From Pantoea sp. Nvir (GTDB taxonomy: Bacteria; Pseudomonadota; Gammaproteobacteria; Enterobacterales; Enterobacteriaceae), in the NCBI RefSeq assembly GCF_009829915.1, contig NZ_SZZW01000004.1, positions 62,001 to 126,000 of the forward strand: a DNA stretch of 64,000 nucleotides, read 5' to 3'. Position numbers and translations under genes: made by a program. Below the pieces are notes generated by a model. It had not been told where the DNA came from, did no database searches, and saw only the letters and a list, made by a program, of their open reading frames with translations. Shown here in pieces: positions 1-11,255 of the stretch. The number at the start of each line of letters is the position of its first letter. Within the stretch, counting starts at the first letter, position 1.

Positions 1-1
1 G

Positions 2-304
2 CATAAGCTGGTTGACGTACTACGTGTCAGCGAACTAGGACAGAGCACTTATGTTGAGCGTGAGATTATGCTGGTAAAGCTGCAGGCAATTAGTAGTTAT
101 GGGCGTGAAGAAGTGAAGCGTAGCGCTGAGATATTTCGCGGGCAGATTATCGATGTAACTCCGATGCTGTACACGGTTCAATTAGCTGGCACTAGCTACA
201 AGCTCGATGCCTTTCTTAAAACTGTGCGTGAAGTTGCAGAAATTTTAGAGGTAGCGCGCTCTGGCATCGTAGGCGTCTCTCGCGGCGATCGTATCATGCG
301 TTAA
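2..304 (+). CDS. ilvH: Acetolactate synthase small (regulatory) subunit, 3' part only
   Basis: Regulatory subunit of acetohydroxyacid synthase III, first common step of valine/leucine/isoleucine synthesis in the cytosol; it binds valine and stabilises the large subunit IlvI. The reading frame is open from base 2 and gives the last 100 residues of a protein usually about 163 long. It opens with HKLVDVLRVSELGQ and ends with VGVSRGDRIMR, both close to E. coli IlvH. The N-terminal ACT domain and ilvI lie before the window. One extra residue is seen near QAISSYGRE. Identification is secure; whether the missing 5' part is intact cannot be seen. Confidence 0.95.
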   Translation, partial: HKLVDVLRVSELGQSTYVEREIMLVKLQAISSYGREEVKRSAEIFRGQIIDVTPMLYTVQLAGTSYKLDAFLKTVREVAEILEVARSGIVGVSRGDRIMR

Positions 305-463
305 TTACGGCCACTCATCATTTTTACACTAGGATAATTCTAGTTTTTTAGGTTGTGGTCGAAAATAAATGTAGTAAAAAAGCTACTCAGATCATGTTCT
401 GCTATTGGTTATTACTGTAACAACCTAGGTTATCGTAAAGTATAGAGTTGTGTGAAATAATTA

Positions 464-870
464 TATGAAATCAAGTGCATGGTTGACATATAGAGCATTG
501 CATGCCAGTGGTTGCGTCGTTAATGAAAAGTGCGGCAGTATCGTGTCAATTTGAAAACTAACAGATGATAGCAGTGGAAGTGGGCATAGCTATCGTCTTT
601 TATAGTTCAACGTTACTACTAAGTAGAACAGAACATCTCTTCTAATTATGCTGGTTGAGGTCCGCACCTTGTTGACTTATTTAATTTATTGCAACAGTAT
701 TGCAACAGTTTTGAATAGACCGCAGCTAGAAGCTGTTTGAGCCATATCTTAAAGATTAATGTGTAAGCTAGTTCTGGCTTCGTTAGATGAGCAGTAAAAC
801 AGCAACTAGGACTAATGAGAATCCCCAACCAGCCCATTCGAATATTAAATAGTCATACTAATATTCATTA
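464..870 (+). pseudogene. cra: Relic of cra (fruR), catabolite repressor/activator
   Basis: In E. coli cra follows ilvH. Here an ATG at 464 begins a stretch that aligns at DNA level with the start of cra. The segment around 520-560 matches the codons for the helix-turn-helix region VINGKAKQYRVSDKT, but with a 1-base deletion and an in-frame stop. Further matches run through the codons for VMAVVREHNYHP and, more weakly, the region around EMRCIEHLLQRQ near 710-770. Multiple stops and indels exclude a product. This is inference from remembered E. coli sequence; the 3' limit is unclear. The loss removes global control of carbon flux. Confidence 0.65.
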
Positions 871-1313
871 AATTTTTCAAGTTGACAAACCACCACACAT
901 TACCGAATAAATTTTCGGTATCAGTCATTTTTCTTAACCCCGTTTGTCTAAACATATTCTATTCTTATTTACTTTACACGTGTAACGAATATCTTTCGTT
1001 TATATATGTGATCAAATACGGCTCTTGTCTCATAAAAGAAAGTAGAAAATATTAACATTAATTGTTTCAACTATTTTTGATAATTTTTATATATTATCGT
1101 TTTTCTTTCATTATTTATCATATCAATTTTTAAAATTAAATTTTTCCATAATTATTAGCGGGTTTTCAGTTAGTAAAACTAGCTACCGTGAATAGTTATA
1201 TTCCCACCGTCCTTTTGCTTGACAATGATTTCATCGCCTCCATAAACTTATGATGTGGAAACAAAGGTGGGATAATGTATAAAAGTTAGGTAGTTGAGGA
1301 AAGAACAACTATC
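871..1313. other. Gene-less AT-rich stretch, probably decayed 3' part of cra and mraZ leader
   Basis: No open frame or confident alignment was found. By synteny it should hold the end of cra and the promoter region of the dcw cluster. A GTGGGA hexamer at about 1268-1273 could be left over from an MraZ operator, but the regularly spaced TGGGN repeats expected for that site are not present. Confidence 0.4.
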
Positions 1314-1736
1314 ATGTTGAGTGAAGCAAAGTTGATTATCTTCAATATCCTAGCCATATCAAAGAGTTGTCACGTATAATATGCTGATGGAGTGAACATC
1401 TCAAGACCAGGATGATATGTACAAGCGTCCTTCATCAGCTGTTTTTTGCACTGTCCATATTAAGTAATCATAAAAAAGGTTATCTTATTCGCTTATTTAG
1501 CATGAACTATTTAGAATTTTGCTCAGTATCCTGCTGTGTTATTCCAGTAAGTACCAGAGGGTATGGGTAGTTTACCCTTCTTTAATATTTACCTAATGAA
1601 AGAAGTAAAACTCAGCTAATTCAATAAATTCAAACCGTAGCATGAAGAAACTAGTTATTAACAGGTCAAGAATATTAACGCGGAACCATCAACTGATGAG
1701 TGTTTCTCTGAACAGATGCGAGGCTTGTCTATCTCT
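1314..1736 (+). pseudogene. mraZ: Relic of mraZ, transcriptional regulator of the dcw cluster
   Basis: Starting at ATG 1314 the DNA aligns with mraZ over nearly its full length of about 150 codons. The first 12 codons match the start of the gene. Around 1477-1515 it matches the codons for KLSRLSSMNPVER, around 1520-1560 those for VQRLLLGHASECQ. The end at 1640-1736 matches the codons for LWDETTWHQQVK through LSERLQDLSL. A TAA at codon 22 and several indels destroy the frame. It abuts rsmH exactly as in E. coli. MraZ normally represses its own operon, so the dcw cluster has lost this control. Confidence 0.8.
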
Positions 1737-2678
1737 ATGCAGAAAAAATTTAAACATAACACAGTGCTACTATATGAAGCAGTTAGCGGTCTCAATATCA
1801 GAAAAGATGGCATTTACATCGATGGTACCTTTGGTAGTGGCGGACATTCACGTTTGATTTTGTCTCATCTGGGTACTCATGGAAGGCTGATCGCCATCGA
1901 TCGCGACCCACAAGCCGTTGCTACTGCCTTTGAAATTAAGGATACCCGTTTTTCCATTGTGCATGATACTTTCTCTTCCTTGTCCGATCATGTTAACGCA
2001 CTGGAACTAAGTGGAAAGATTGACGGTATCTTGCTAGATCTAGGCGTGTCAAGGCTACAGCTGGACGATGCTAAACGTGGCTTCTCCTTTATGCGCGACG
2101 GGCCTCTAGATATGCGTATGGATCCAACGCAAGGGTCTTCCGCCGCTGAATGGCTGATGCATGCAAGAAAAACAGATATAGCTTGCGTGCTAAAAACTTA
2201 TGGTGAAGAGCGTTTTGCCAAACGTATTGCCCACGCCATTTTTGAGCGTAACTGCAAAAAACCAATGACGCGTACTAAAGAGCTAGCTGAGGTTATTACA
2301 GCGGCAATGCCAGTAAAAGATAAATTTAAACATCCGGCAACACGTAGCTTTCAAGCGATTCGTATCTGGATAAACAGTGAGTTAGAAGAGCTTAAAACCG
2401 TGCTAAAGAGCACATTAAAGATTTTGGCACCAAATGGACGATTATCCGTTATCAGTTTCCATTCTTTGGAAGATCGATTAGTAAAGCATTTTATGCGCGA
2501 TAAGAGTCAAGGACCACAGGTACCGGCGGGTTTACCAATAACCGATATGCAAATTTCGGCGCTAGGGGGATGTCAGTTGAAACTACTTAGCAAGATAATG
2601 CCGGACGAGGCTGCAGTGGTCAATAATCCGCGCGCGCGCAGCTCAGTCTTGCGCATTGCAGAGAAAACTACCGCATGA
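1737..2678 (+). CDS. rsmH: 16S rRNA (cytosine-1402-N4)-methyltransferase
   Basis: Methylates N4 of C1402 in 16S rRNA using S-adenosylmethionine, tuning the ribosomal P site. The SAM-binding loop [10 protein letters not shown] lies at residues 29-38, AIDRDPQA at about 54-61, and LLDLGVSR follows. I place the start at ATG 1737 ([12 protein letters not shown]), giving 313 residues, the E. coli length. The in-frame ATG at 1716 would add 7 residues that derive from the mraZ relic. The stop overlaps the ftsL start by 4 bases (ATGA), as expected in this tightly packed operon. One change in a conserved stretch (LGVSS to LGVSR) is the only oddity. Confidence 0.96.
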   Translation: MQKKFKHNTVLLYEAVSGLNIRKDGIYIDGTFGSGGHSRLILSHLGTHGRLIAIDRDPQAVATAFEIKDTRFSIVHDTFSSLSDHVNALELSGKIDGILLDLGVSRLQLDDAKRGFSFMRDGPLDMRMDPTQGSSAAEWLMHARKTDIACVLKTYGEERFAKRIAHAIFERNCKKPMTRTKELAEVITAAMPVKDKFKHPATRSFQAIRIWINSELEELKTVLKSTLKILAPNGRLSVISFHSLEDRLVKHFMRDKSQGPQVPAGLPITDMQISALGGCQLKLLSKIMPDEAAVVNNPRARSSVLRIAEKTTA

Positions 2679-3028
2679 TTGGTAATAGAATTCATAGCTT
2701 GCCATGTTTAATTGGTGGCGATCTGTTGCGATATGGCAAAATTCCAGTAATTTTACTGATTGTGGTTTTGGTTTCGGCCGTCATAGTTGTGACCATAACT
2801 CATGAAACACGTCTGTTAACCGCGCAGTATGAAAGACTGATTTTAGAATGTGACGCGCTAGACATTGAATGGCGTAATCTGATACTTGAAGAAAATGCTC
2901 TTGGCAATCACAGTTGGGTAGAGCATTTCGCTACCGAGAAGCTACAGCTACAGCCTGTCGATCCCTCACAGGAAAACATTTTAATACAGAAAGAAGAAAT
3001 ACTAAATCGCCATGAGCGGCGTAAGTAA
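2675..3028 (+). CDS. ftsL: Cell division protein FtsL, with lost stop codon and C-terminal extension
   Basis: Bitopic inner-membrane protein; forms the FtsQLB complex that activates septal peptidoglycan synthesis. A short cytoplasmic tail is followed by one membrane segment (about residues 23-42, [17 protein letters not shown]) and a periplasmic coiled coil containing [18 protein letters not shown], very close to E. coli. In E. coli the protein ends at ...ENIVVQK. Here the corresponding codon after QK is GAA instead of TAA, so the frame runs 11 residues further ([11 protein letters not shown]) and overlaps ftsI by 17 bases. Total is 117 residues. Function is probably kept, since the extension lies beyond the conserved part. 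Confidence 0.93.
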   Translation: MIGNRIHSLPCLIGGDLLRYGKIPVILLIVVLVSAVIVVTITHETRLLTAQYERLILECDALDIEWRNLILEENALGNHSWVEHFATEKLQLQPVDPSQENILIQKEEILNRHERRK

Positions 3029-4805
3029 AATGCTAAGGCCAAAATTGAGAAAAAGAAAAAATAAAGCCAGCCTTATAAGCTGGCGTTTTAAATTAATTTG
3101 TAGCTGTATCTTAATGTCGTTATGTGGTCTACTATCGCGTATTGCTTGGCTACAAGTTATCAGTCCCGACAACCTGGTTAAAGAAGGCGATCTACGCTCC
3201 TTGCGTGTGCAAGCAATTCCCACCGTACGAGGTATGATCAGCGATCGTGCCGGTCGCCCCCTGGCCGTCAGCGTGCCGGTTAATGCTATTTGGGCCGATC
3301 CTCAAGAGCTATATGATCTATATAACGCAGGCGGTGTTACTTTCGACAACCGCTGGAAAGCACTTTCTGATGCACTATCTATTTCGTTTGATCAGCTGAC
3401 AACGCGCGTTAAAGCTAATATTAAATCTAAAGGTACAGGGCGCTTTATTTACCTTGCGCGACAAGTTAGTCCTGAGATCAGTAATTATATTAAAAATTTA
3501 AAGCTACCTGGCATACATCTACGTGAAGAGTCGCGCCGCTATTATCCAGCCGCTCAGGCGACTTCTCACTTAATTGGTTTTACTAATATTGATGGACAAG
3601 GCATTGAAGGTATCGAAAAAAGTTTTGATAAATGGCTGACTGGTGTACCTGGTGAACGTACAGTCCGGAAAGATCGCTATGGCTGCGTGATTGAAGATGT
3701 CTCCGTAGTAGATAGCCGCGCAGCGCATAATCTTACTCTTAGCATAGACGAACACTTACAGACACTTGTCTATCAAAAACTTAGTAACGCCGTTGAGTTC
3801 AATAAAGCTGAATCTGGGTCTGCTGTGCTGGTGGATATCAAGACTGGCGAGGTGCTCGCTATGGCAAATAGCCCAGCTTACAACCCCAACAACCTCAGTA
3901 ATACGCCGAAAGAGACGATGCGTAATCGCGCCATTACAGACGTTTTCGAACCTGGTTCTACCGTGAAGCCGATGGTGGTAATGACAGCACTTCAGCGCGG
4001 TATCGTACGGGAAAATAGTGTACTCAATACTGTGCCCTATCGTGTCAATGGATATAGAATCAAGGATGTAGTACGTTATAATAAATTAACACTTACAGAG
4101 ATTTTACAGAAGTCTAGTAACGTTGGGGTTTCACGTCTAGCATTAGCAATGCCACCTTCAGCTCTATTAGAAACTTATGTGCGTTTTGGTTTGGGTAAGC
4201 CAACTAATTTAGGATTGGTTGGTGAAAGTAGTGGTTTATACCCTCAAAAACAACGGTGGTCTGACATAGAGAGGGCTACCTTTTCTTTCGGCTACGGGTT
4301 AATGGTAACGCCGTTACAGTTAGTGCGTGTTTATGCGACTATCGGCAGCTACGGTATCTATCGACCGCTGTCGATCACCAAGACTTATCCCTCGGTGGCA
4401 GGTGAACATATTTTCCCAGAATCTTTTGTAAAAACTGTGATTCATATGATGGAAAGTGTGGCATTACCAGGCGGCGGAGGCGTTAAAGCAGCGATTAAAG
4501 GCTATCGCATTGCAATTAAAACAGGGACAGCAAAAAAAGTCGGACCGAAAGGCCGTTATATCAATAGATATATTGCCTACACCGCAGGCATTGCGCCTGC
4601 CAGTCATCCTCGTTTCGCTTTGGTAGTTGTAATCAACGATCCAAAGGCCGGTAAGTATTATGGCGGTACAGTTTCTGCCCCAGTGTTCAGTACTATTATG
4701 GGAGGTGTTTTACGTTCGATGAACATTAGCCCGGATGCATTGTTGCCTAGTGATAAAAATAAACTAGCAACTCATAGAAATAAAAACACGAATGTCAGAT
4801 CGTAA
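3012..4805 (+). CDS. ftsI: Peptidoglycan D,D-transpeptidase FtsI (PBP3)
   Basis: Cross-links septal peptidoglycan in the periplasm, partner of FtsW. One membrane anchor (about residues 28-50) is followed by the pedestal domain and the transpeptidase domain. The catalytic motifs are all present: SxxK as STVK with Ser316, SSN at about 368-370, and KTG at Lys503. Length is 597, against 588 in E. coli. The start at 3012 lies inside the extended end of ftsL; ATG 3030 directly after the ftsL stop is the alternative and would shorten the cytoplasmic tail by 6 residues. The 3' end overlaps murE by 14 bases, as in E. coli. Confidence 0.96.
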   Translation: MSGVSKMLRPKLRKRKNKASLISWRFKLICSCILMSLCGLLSRIAWLQVISPDNLVKEGDLRSLRVQAIPTVRGMISDRAGRPLAVSVPVNAIWADPQELYDLYNAGGVTFDNRWKALSDALSISFDQLTTRVKANIKSKGTGRFIYLARQVSPEISNYIKNLKLPGIHLREESRRYYPAAQATSHLIGFTNIDGQGIEGIEKSFDKWLTGVPGERTVRKDRYGCVIEDVSVVDSRAAHNLTLSIDEHLQTLVYQKLSNAVEFNKAESGSAVLVDIKTGEVLAMANSPAYNPNNLSNTPKETMRNRAITDVFEPGSTVKPMVVMTALQRGIVRENSVLNTVPYRVNGYRIKDVVRYNKLTLTEILQKSSNVGVSRLALAMPPSALLETYVRFGLGKPTNLGLVGESSGLYPQKQRWSDIERATFSFGYGLMVTPLQLVRVYATIGSYGIYRPLSITKTYPSVAGEHIFPESFVKTVIHMMESVALPGGGGVKAAIKGYRIAIKTGTAKKVGPKGRYINRYIAYTAGIAPASHPRFALVVVINDPKAGKYYGGTVSAPVFSTIMGGVLRSMNISPDALLPSDKNKLATHRNKNTNVRS

Positions 4806-6279
4806 TCTACGAGATTTATTGAGCATATGGGTGCCAAACGCACCGGCGCTTCCCTTGAAAAATATGACACTCGACAGTCGCAAATCAGCGACTGGTGACG
4901 TATTTATAGCTGTTACAGGACATCGTGCTGACGGAAGGCATTTTATTCCACAAGCGATCGCACGAGGTGTATTTGCCGTGATCGCGGAAGCAGAAGGTGC
5001 AGCTATGGATGGAGATATCCGTGAAATAAATGGCGTACCTGTTATTTATCTAGAACAGCTCCAGCAACGTCTTTCAGCATTGGCAGGTCGCTTTTATGGT
5101 CAGCCAGGGGAAAATCAAAAAATAGTTGGTGTTACCGGTACTAACGGCAAAACCACTACTACGCAGCTGCTGGCGCAATGGGTTCAAAAACTAGGCGACA
5201 CCAGCGCGATAATGGGCACCGTTGGCAACGGTTTGCTAGGACAATTGACTGAAACAGAGAATACAACGAGTTCAGCTGTTGAAGTTCAACATGTGTTGCA
5301 TAGACTATTACAGCAGGGAGCTAAGCTGACTGCAATGGAGGTTTCCTCGCACGGCTTGGTACAACATCGTGTTGTGGCACTACCATTTTCTGCTGCCGTA
5401 TTTACCAACCTGAGTCGCGATCATCTTGATTATCACGGTGATATGCAGGCTTATGAATCGGCTAAGAAGCTGCTGTTTACCAGGCATCGTGTGGGTGAAA
5501 TGATCATCAATGCTGATGATGCAGTAGGCCGCCGTTGGGTGATGACCTTACCAAATGTCGTTGCTGTCACCATCAAGAATAATCTCCCATTAGGATATCG
5601 CGGTCGCTGGGTAAGTGCCAATAAGATAACTTATCATGACAACGGCGCGTATATTTACTTCAATTCAAGCTGGGGAGCAGGTGAAATTAATAGTCGTCTG
5701 ATGGGCTCGTTTAACATCAGTAACCTTCTACTAGCTTTTGCTACGTTACGAACACTTGATTATCCGCTCACCAGTCTAGTGCAAACAGCACCACAGCTGC
5801 AGCCGATATGCGGGCGTATGGAGGTGTTTAGTGTCCCAGGCAAACCGACAGTTGTAGTGGATTATGCCCATACACCAGATGCACTAGAAAAAGCATTGGG
5901 AGCCTTACGTCTACATTGTAAGGGCAAGCTATGGTGTGTATTTGGTTGCGGTGGTGATCGCGATAAAGGCAAACGTCCGTTAATGGGAGCTATCGCCGAG
6001 CAGTTCGCAGACATGGTGATTATTACTAATGATAATCCTCGTAACGAAGATCACCAAGCTATTTTTAATGATATTTTAACTGGGCTTCTTGAGCCACATC
6101 GTGTGAGCGTTATCGCCAGTCGCATGCAAGCGCTTACTAACGCTATTTTGCAGGCACAGTCAGACGATATTGTGCTAGCGGCGGGTAAAGGTCATGAAGA
6201 GTATCAAATCGTAGAAAATTTTAGGCTGAATTATTCAGATCGCGCCACAGTTGCAGCGTTGTTAGGAGTAGCAAAATGA
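4792..6279 (+). CDS. murE: UDP-MurNAc-tripeptide synthetase (meso-DAP adding)
   Basis: Cytosolic ligase that adds meso-diaminopimelate to UDP-MurNAc-L-Ala-D-Glu using ATP. The ATP-binding motif [12 protein letters not shown] is at about 112-123. The DNPR motif at residues 414-417 marks specificity for meso-DAP rather than lysine. Length 495 equals the E. coli protein. DAP supply agrees with dapD in the same window. The frame overlaps murF by 4 bases, so translation is probably coupled. No damage is seen. Confidence 0.97.
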   Translation: MSDRNLRDLLSIWVPNAPALPLKNMTLDSRKSATGDVFIAVTGHRADGRHFIPQAIARGVFAVIAEAEGAAMDGDIREINGVPVIYLEQLQQRLSALAGRFYGQPGENQKIVGVTGTNGKTTTTQLLAQWVQKLGDTSAIMGTVGNGLLGQLTETENTTSSAVEVQHVLHRLLQQGAKLTAMEVSSHGLVQHRVVALPFSAAVFTNLSRDHLDYHGDMQAYESAKKLLFTRHRVGEMIINADDAVGRRWVMTLPNVVAVTIKNNLPLGYRGRWVSANKITYHDNGAYIYFNSSWGAGEINSRLMGSFNISNLLLAFATLRTLDYPLTSLVQTAPQLQPICGRMEVFSVPGKPTVVVDYAHTPDALEKALGALRLHCKGKLWCVFGCGGDRDKGKRPLMGAIAEQFADMVIITNDNPRNEDHQAIFNDILTGLLEPHRVSVIASRMQALTNAILQAQSDDIVLAAGKGHEEYQIVENFRLNYSDRATVAALLGVAK

Positions 6280-7634
6280 TCCCTGTTTCCCTAAAAACCT
6301 TAGCTGAAATCAGCGGTGGTGATCTTTACGGCAGTAATCTAACCCTGACTCATGTCACTACCGATACGCGTCAAGTGACGCAGGACAGCCTGTTTATAGC
6401 GCTAATTGGCAAGCACTTTGACGCACATACCTTTGCTCTTGACTCTATTGCAAGAGGTGTGAAGGCATTATTAGTTAATAAATATTTACCAGTTTCTGTC
6501 CCCCAGGTAGTAGTTGCTGATACGCGCATTGCGTTAGGCAAGCTAGCTGCTTGGGTACGCCAGAACTCAAAAGCTCGCTTTATAGCACTTACCGGTTCGT
6601 CTGGTAAAACTTCTGTTAAAGAGATGACTGCCGCTATCCTGCGTCAGTGCGGCGAAACACTCTATACCTCTGGTAACCTAAATAATGATTTTGGAGTGCC
6701 AATAACGCTGCTGCGCCTGACAAAGGAGCATCAGTATGCGGTTATTGAACTTGGAGCGAATCACCCAGGAGAAATCTCTTATATCACTGACTTGGTGCGT
6801 CCCGAGAGCGCGTTGGTGAATAACTTAGCTGCTGCTCATTTGGAAGGATTTGGTTCATTAGCGGGAGTAGCAAAGGAGAAAGGAGAGATTTTTAAAGGTC
6901 TGTTGGCAGATGGTACCGCAATCTTCAATACAGATAGTAACGATCGGCTCAGTTGGCAAAAATACTTGCATAATAAAAGAGTATGGAGTTTCTCACCTCA
7001 GGCTGCCGATAGTGATTTTACTGCGCGTGATATTGCTATTAGCACTAATAGTACATACTTTACTATGCATACTCCTTGTGGGGATATCGTGGTTAAGCTG
7101 CCGTTACTTGGTATTCATAATGTTGCCAATGCACTCGCAGCGGCTGCATTAGCGTTGTCAGTTGATGCCTCGCTTAGCGATGTGCAGAGTGGCTTACAAA
7201 AATTGCAGGCCATGCCTGGCCGCCTTTTTCCAATTCGTCTCTCCAAGCATCAGCTGATACTTGATGATAGCTATAATGCTAATCTTGGGTCGATGATAGT
7301 TGCCGCACAGGTGTTAAGTAATATGCCTGGATATCGCGTACTGGTAGTAGGTGACATGGCGGAGCTAGGAGAGGAAACAGAACAATGCCACCGTAAAGTT
7401 GGGTTAACAGTAAAAGCCGCAGGCGTTGATCGCGTTCTGAGCGTTGGCACCTGTAGTGCCATTATTAGCGAAAGCAGCGAGGTTGGCGAACATTTCGATA
7501 ATAAAACCGCTTTGACTAAACGTTTACGGAAGCTATTGTCCGAACATAGGGAATTAACCGTTTTAATTAAAGGTTCACGTAGTGCCGCCATGGAGCATGT
7601 TGTACAGAACTTACAGGAGATGGGAATATGTTAG
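6276..7634 (+). CDS. murF: UDP-MurNAc-tripeptide D-alanyl-D-alanine ligase
   Basis: Adds the D-Ala-D-Ala dipeptide to UDP-MurNAc-tripeptide, the last cytoplasmic step in making the pentapeptide precursor. The Mur ligase ATP loop [13 protein letters not shown] lies at about residues 106-118, and conserved [10 protein letters not shown] follows. Length is 452, as in E. coli. It overlaps mraY by 7 bases. Its substrate D-Ala-D-Ala is normally made by Ddl, yet the ddlB copy in this cluster is destroyed (see 13855-14611), so the dipeptide must come from another enzyme or partner. Confidence 0.97.
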   Translation: MIPVSLKTLAEISGGDLYGSNLTLTHVTTDTRQVTQDSLFIALIGKHFDAHTFALDSIARGVKALLVNKYLPVSVPQVVVADTRIALGKLAAWVRQNSKARFIALTGSSGKTSVKEMTAAILRQCGETLYTSGNLNNDFGVPITLLRLTKEHQYAVIELGANHPGEISYITDLVRPESALVNNLAAAHLEGFGSLAGVAKEKGEIFKGLLADGTAIFNTDSNDRLSWQKYLHNKRVWSFSPQAADSDFTARDIAISTNSTYFTMHTPCGDIVVKLPLLGIHNVANALAAAALALSVDASLSDVQSGLQKLQAMPGRLFPIRLSKHQLILDDSYNANLGSMIVAAQVLSNMPGYRVLVVGDMAELGEETEQCHRKVGLTVKAAGVDRVLSVGTCSAIISESSEVGEHFDNKTALTKRLRKLLSEHRELTVLIKGSRSAAMEHVVQNLQEMGIC

Positions 7635-8710
7635 TCTGGCTGGCCGAACATCTGATATCTCTAAATTCTGGTTTCAACATCTTTTTATATCTCACTTTTC
7701 GTGCCATTGTTAGCCTACTGACCTCACTCTTTATTTCCCTGTGGATGGGTCCACATTTGATCGCCTGGCTGCAAAAATTACAAATTAGTCAGGTAGTGCG
7801 TAACGATGGTCCGGAATCGCATTTCAGTAAACGCGGTACGCCAACCATGGGCGGAATTATGATTCTAACCTCGATTATCATCTCAGTACTGATGTGGGCT
7901 TATCCCTTAAACCCATATGTTTGGTGGGTACTTATTGTGTTGGTAGGCTTCGGCATTATCGGCTTCGTTGATGACTATCGAAAGGTAGTGCGTAAGGACA
8001 CCAAGGGGCTAATCATCTGTTGGAAATATTTCTGGATGTCAGTAATTTCGCTGAGTGTAGCATTCGGCCTTTATCTTACTAGTAAAGACACACCTGCGAC
8101 TCAGTTGGTAGTGCCTTTTTTCAAAGATATCATGCCTCAACTGGATTGCTTCTATGTGGTAGTAGTTTACTTCGTTATCGTTGGTACTAGCAACGCTGTT
8201 AACCTTACCGACGGGCTGGATGGCTTAGCAATTATGCCGATTGTCTTCGTGGCGGCAGGCTTTGCCTTCGTGGCCTGGGCGACCGGTAATGTTAAATTTG
8301 CTGAGTATCTGCATATTCCTTATCTGCGTTACGCAGGTGAGCTAGTAATAGTGTGTACCGCTATTGTTGGTGCAGGACTCGGATTTTTATGGTTCAACAC
8401 TTATCCGGCACAGGTTTTTATGGGCGACGTAGGAGCGTTAGCTCTAGGCGGTACACTCGGTACTCTCGCAGTCCTACTGTGTCAGGAGTTTTTACTAGTA
8501 ATTATGGGCGGAGTGTTTGTGGTGGAAACACTCTCGGTCATTCTGCAGGTGGGATCGTTCAAATTGCGCGGTCAACGTATTTTTCGTATGGCACCAATCC
8601 ACCATCACTATGAATTGAAAGGCTGGCCAGAGCCACGGGTTATCGTGCGCTTCTGGATAATTTCGCTGATTCTTGTACTAATTGGCCTAGCTACACTAAA
8701 GGTACGTTAA
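7628..8710 (+). CDS. mraY: Phospho-MurNAc-pentapeptide translocase (lipid I synthase)
   Basis: Inner-membrane enzyme that transfers phospho-MurNAc-pentapeptide to undecaprenyl phosphate, giving lipid I. About ten hydrophobic segments are visible. The conserved cytoplasmic loops [26 protein letters not shown] and [15 protein letters not shown] are intact; they hold the Mg-binding aspartates and the histidine triplet. Length 360 equals E. coli. The gene overlaps murF by 7 bases and ends 2 bases before murD. Confidence 0.97.
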   Translation: MLVWLAEHLISLNSGFNIFLYLTFRAIVSLLTSLFISLWMGPHLIAWLQKLQISQVVRNDGPESHFSKRGTPTMGGIMILTSIIISVLMWAYPLNPYVWWVLIVLVGFGIIGFVDDYRKVVRKDTKGLIICWKYFWMSVISLSVAFGLYLTSKDTPATQLVVPFFKDIMPQLDCFYVVVVYFVIVGTSNAVNLTDGLDGLAIMPIVFVAAGFAFVAWATGNVKFAEYLHIPYLRYAGELVIVCTAIVGAGLGFLWFNTYPAQVFMGDVGALALGGTLGTLAVLLCQEFLLVIMGGVFVVETLSVILQVGSFKLRGQRIFRMAPIHHHYELKGWPEPRVIVRFWIISLILVLIGLATLKVR

Positions 8711-8712
8711 TC

Positions 8713-10032
8713 ATGGCTGACTATCGAGATAGAAAAATTATTATTATAGGGATGGGCGTGACTGGACTTTCTTGCGTTGATTTTTTTTTATCTCAAGGTG
8801 TGACGCCGCGTGTGATGGATACTCGAATATTGCCTCCGGGACTCGATAAGTTACCTCAGCAGATTGAGCATTATACCGGGGGGCTTAACAAAGCTTGGCT
8901 TCGTACGGCAGATCTTATTGTAGCTAGTCCTGGTATCGCGCTAGTTCATCCGGCATTAAATCAAGCTGCACAAGAAGGTATTGAAATAATTGGAGATATT
9001 GAGCTTTTTTGCCGTGAAGTACAGGTTCCGATTATAGCAATTACTGGCTCGAATGGTAAAAGTACGGTAACTACGCTACTAGGTGAAATGGCGCGTGATG
9101 CTGGCTGGCAAGTTAACGTATGCGGCAATATAGGCCTGCCAGCACTAAGGGTGCTGAAATTGCCTTCACAGCTTTATGTGCTAGAGCTTTCCAGCTTTCA
9201 GCTGGAAATTACTTTTAGCCTGAAAGCTGCAGCTGCCACTATTCTCAACGTCACTGCAGATCATATGGATCGTTATCCTCTTGGCATACAACAATATCGT
9301 GCTGCGAAACTGCGTATCTATGAAAATGCACAGGTCTGTGTTGTGAATGCTGATGACGCAAGAACTATGCCAGTACAAGGTATGGATACGCGCTGTATTA
9401 GTTTTGGCATCAAGTGCGCAGACTATTCTCTCAATAGCGAGCAGGGCACGACCTGTCTATACGTGAATGGTGAAAAAGTTCTGAATACCAAGGATATGAA
9501 ATTGATCGGCCAGCATAACTATACCAATGCGCTGGCGGCTCTAGCGTTAGCAGATGCCGTCGCTCTACCGCGCGCTTCTAGCTTAGCGGTGCTTTCTAAT
9601 TTTAATGGATTAGCACATCGCTTCCAGCTAGTTTATGAATCTAACGGCGTGCGCTGGATCAACGATTCGAAAGCTACCAACGTCGGTAGTACTCAAGCGG
9701 CACTAAACGCCTTAGAGGTAAAAGGTAACTTGTGGCTACTACTAGGCGGCGATGGGAAATCTGCCGATTTTTCACCTTTGGCACGCTATGTGCAGGATGA
9801 AAAGGTTCGCCTTTACTGCTTTGGCCGAGATGGTAACGTGCTGGCTGCATTGCGTACGGATAACCATGCTGTACGAACTGAGACAATGAAGGAGGCAATG
9901 GTTCTAATTGCACTGCAGGTTCAGCCTGGAGATATAGTATTACTGTCTTCTGCCTGTGCTAGTCTTGACCAATTCCTTAATTTTGAACAACGTGGTGAAT
10001 GCTTCGCGCAATTGGCAAAGGAGTTAGGCTAA
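8713..10032 (+). CDS. murD: UDP-MurNAc-L-alanine:D-glutamate ligase
   Basis: Cytosolic ATP-dependent ligase adding D-glutamate to UDP-MurNAc-L-Ala. It has an N-terminal Rossmann-like domain ([12 protein letters not shown]), the ATP loop [10 protein letters not shown] near residue 113, and the C-terminal Mur ligase domain ([17 protein letters not shown]). Length is 439 against 438 in E. coli. A run of nine T at 8781-8789 inside codons for valine-aspartate-phenylalanine is a slippage-prone site, but the frame is intact. The stop codon overlaps the ftsW start (TAATG). Confidence 0.96.
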   Translation: MADYRDRKIIIIGMGVTGLSCVDFFLSQGVTPRVMDTRILPPGLDKLPQQIEHYTGGLNKAWLRTADLIVASPGIALVHPALNQAAQEGIEIIGDIELFCREVQVPIIAITGSNGKSTVTTLLGEMARDAGWQVNVCGNIGLPALRVLKLPSQLYVLELSSFQLEITFSLKAAAATILNVTADHMDRYPLGIQQYRAAKLRIYENAQVCVVNADDARTMPVQGMDTRCISFGIKCADYSLNSEQGTTCLYVNGEKVLNTKDMKLIGQHNYTNALAALALADAVALPRASSLAVLSNFNGLAHRFQLVYESNGVRWINDSKATNVGSTQAALNALEVKGNLWLLLGGDGKSADFSPLARYVQDEKVRLYCFGRDGNVLAALRTDNHAVRTETMKEAMVLIALQVQPGDIVLLSSACASLDQFLNFEQRGECFAQLAKELG

Positions 10033-11255
10033 TGTGTATTTCTAAAGTCAGACTTCTTATCAATCTGTTTACTTTTCTTGGCATCCGTCTAAAAGACTGG
10101 GTAACAAGAGCCTGTAAAAGTGATGACTCAGTTCTAGTTCTCTATGACCGTACTTTATTATGGTTGACTTTTGGATTGGCGATCATAGGCTTCGTAATGG
10201 TGACTTCAGCATCGATGCCAGTAGGACAGCACTGGAATGATGATCCCTTTTACTTTGCCAAGCGTGATGCTTTTTATATCTTGATGGGTCTTGGAATTGC
10301 CTCGGTAACACTGCGCGTGCCAATGTATTTTTGGCAGTGCCACAGTAATGCAATGCTAGTAGTTTCGATAGTGATGTTATTTATTGTTCTGGTGGTCGGT
10401 AGTTCAATTAACGGTGCATCTCGTTGGATCTCTTGCGGCCCTTTTAGTATTCAGCCTGCTGAACTATCAAAATTATCACTATTCTGTTATCTCGCTAACT
10501 ATCTAGTGCGTAAAGTAGAAGAAGTGCGCAATAATTTATGGGGTTTTTGTAAACCAATGGGAGTAATGGTAGTAATGGCAGTACTACTGCTGGCACAGCC
10601 AGATCTCGGTACTGTAATAGTTCTGTTCGTTACAACTCTAGCAATGCTTTTTTTAGCAGGGGCGAAATTGTGGAAATTTTTAGCTATTATCGGCTCTGGC
10701 ATTTTTGCGGTAATACTACTGATTATTGCTGAACCTTACCGCATGCGCCGCGTGACCTCCTTCTGGAATCCTTGGGAAGATCCCTTCGGTAGTGGCTATC
10801 AGTTGACACAATCACTGATGGCTTTGGGACGTGGTGCGTTCTGGGGTCAGGGGCTTGGAAACTCAGTACAAAAATTAGAATATCTTCCGGAAGCGCATAC
10901 CGATTTTATTTTCTCTATCATTGGTGAAGAACTAGGGTATATAGGTGTAGTTATATCTTTACTGATGGTATTTTTCATTTCTTTTCGTGCTATGTCGATT
11001 GGCCGCCGAGCCCTAGAGATCCATCAGTGTTTTTCTGGTTTTTTGGCTTGTTCAATTGGAGTATGGTTCAGTTTTCAGGCGTTAGTTAACGTCGGTGCGG
11101 CAGCTGGTATATTGCCAACGAAAGGACTAACACTGCCGTTAGTCAGTTACGGCGGCTCTAGTCTACTAATTATGTCGACTGCCATTGTATTTTTACTACG
11201 TATTGATTATGAGACGCGCTTAACCAAAGCGCAGGCGTTTACACGAGGTACCTGA
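10032..11255 (+). CDS. ftsW: Septal peptidoglycan glycosyltransferase FtsW (SEDS family)
   Basis: Polytopic inner-membrane protein that polymerises lipid II at the septum together with FtsI. About ten membrane segments are visible. SEDS hallmarks include the stretch [17 protein letters not shown] at 10420-10460, [12 protein letters not shown], and the end [13 protein letters not shown] chose ATG 10032, which overlaps the murD stop and has a strong ribosome site AAGGAG 8 bases upstream; this gives 407 residues against 414 in E. coli. An in-frame ATG at 9999 inside murD is less likely. It overlaps murG by one base (TGATG). Confidence 0.94.
   Translation: MCISKVRLLINLFTFLGIRLKDWVTRACKSDDSVLVLYDRTLLWLTFGLAIIGFVMVTSASMPVGQHWNDDPFYFAKRDAFYILMGLGIASVTLRVPMYFWQCHSNAMLVVSIVMLFIVLVVGSSINGASRWISCGPFSIQPAELSKLSLFCYLANYLVRKVEEVRNNLWGFCKPMGVMVVMAVLLLAQPDLGTVIVLFVTTLAMLFLAGAKLWKFLAIIGSGIFAVILLIIAEPYRMRRVTSFWNPWEDPFGSGYQLTQSLMALGRGAFWGQGLGNSVQKLEYLPEAHTDFIFSIIGEELGYIGVVISLLMVFFISFRAMSIGRRALEIHQCFSGFLACSIGVWFSFQALVNVGAAAGILPTKGLTLPLVSYGGSSLLIMSTAIVFLLRIDYETRLTKAQAFTRGT

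Noticed and set aside
646-837. 63-codon minus-strand frame
   Set aside because: Lies across the cra relic on the opposite strand, has no family resemblance and no ribosome site.
1255-1280. MraZ operator repeats upstream of the mraZ relic
   Set aside because: Only one clear GTGGGA is present and a second TGGAA is at the wrong spacing; the regular TGGGN array is absent.
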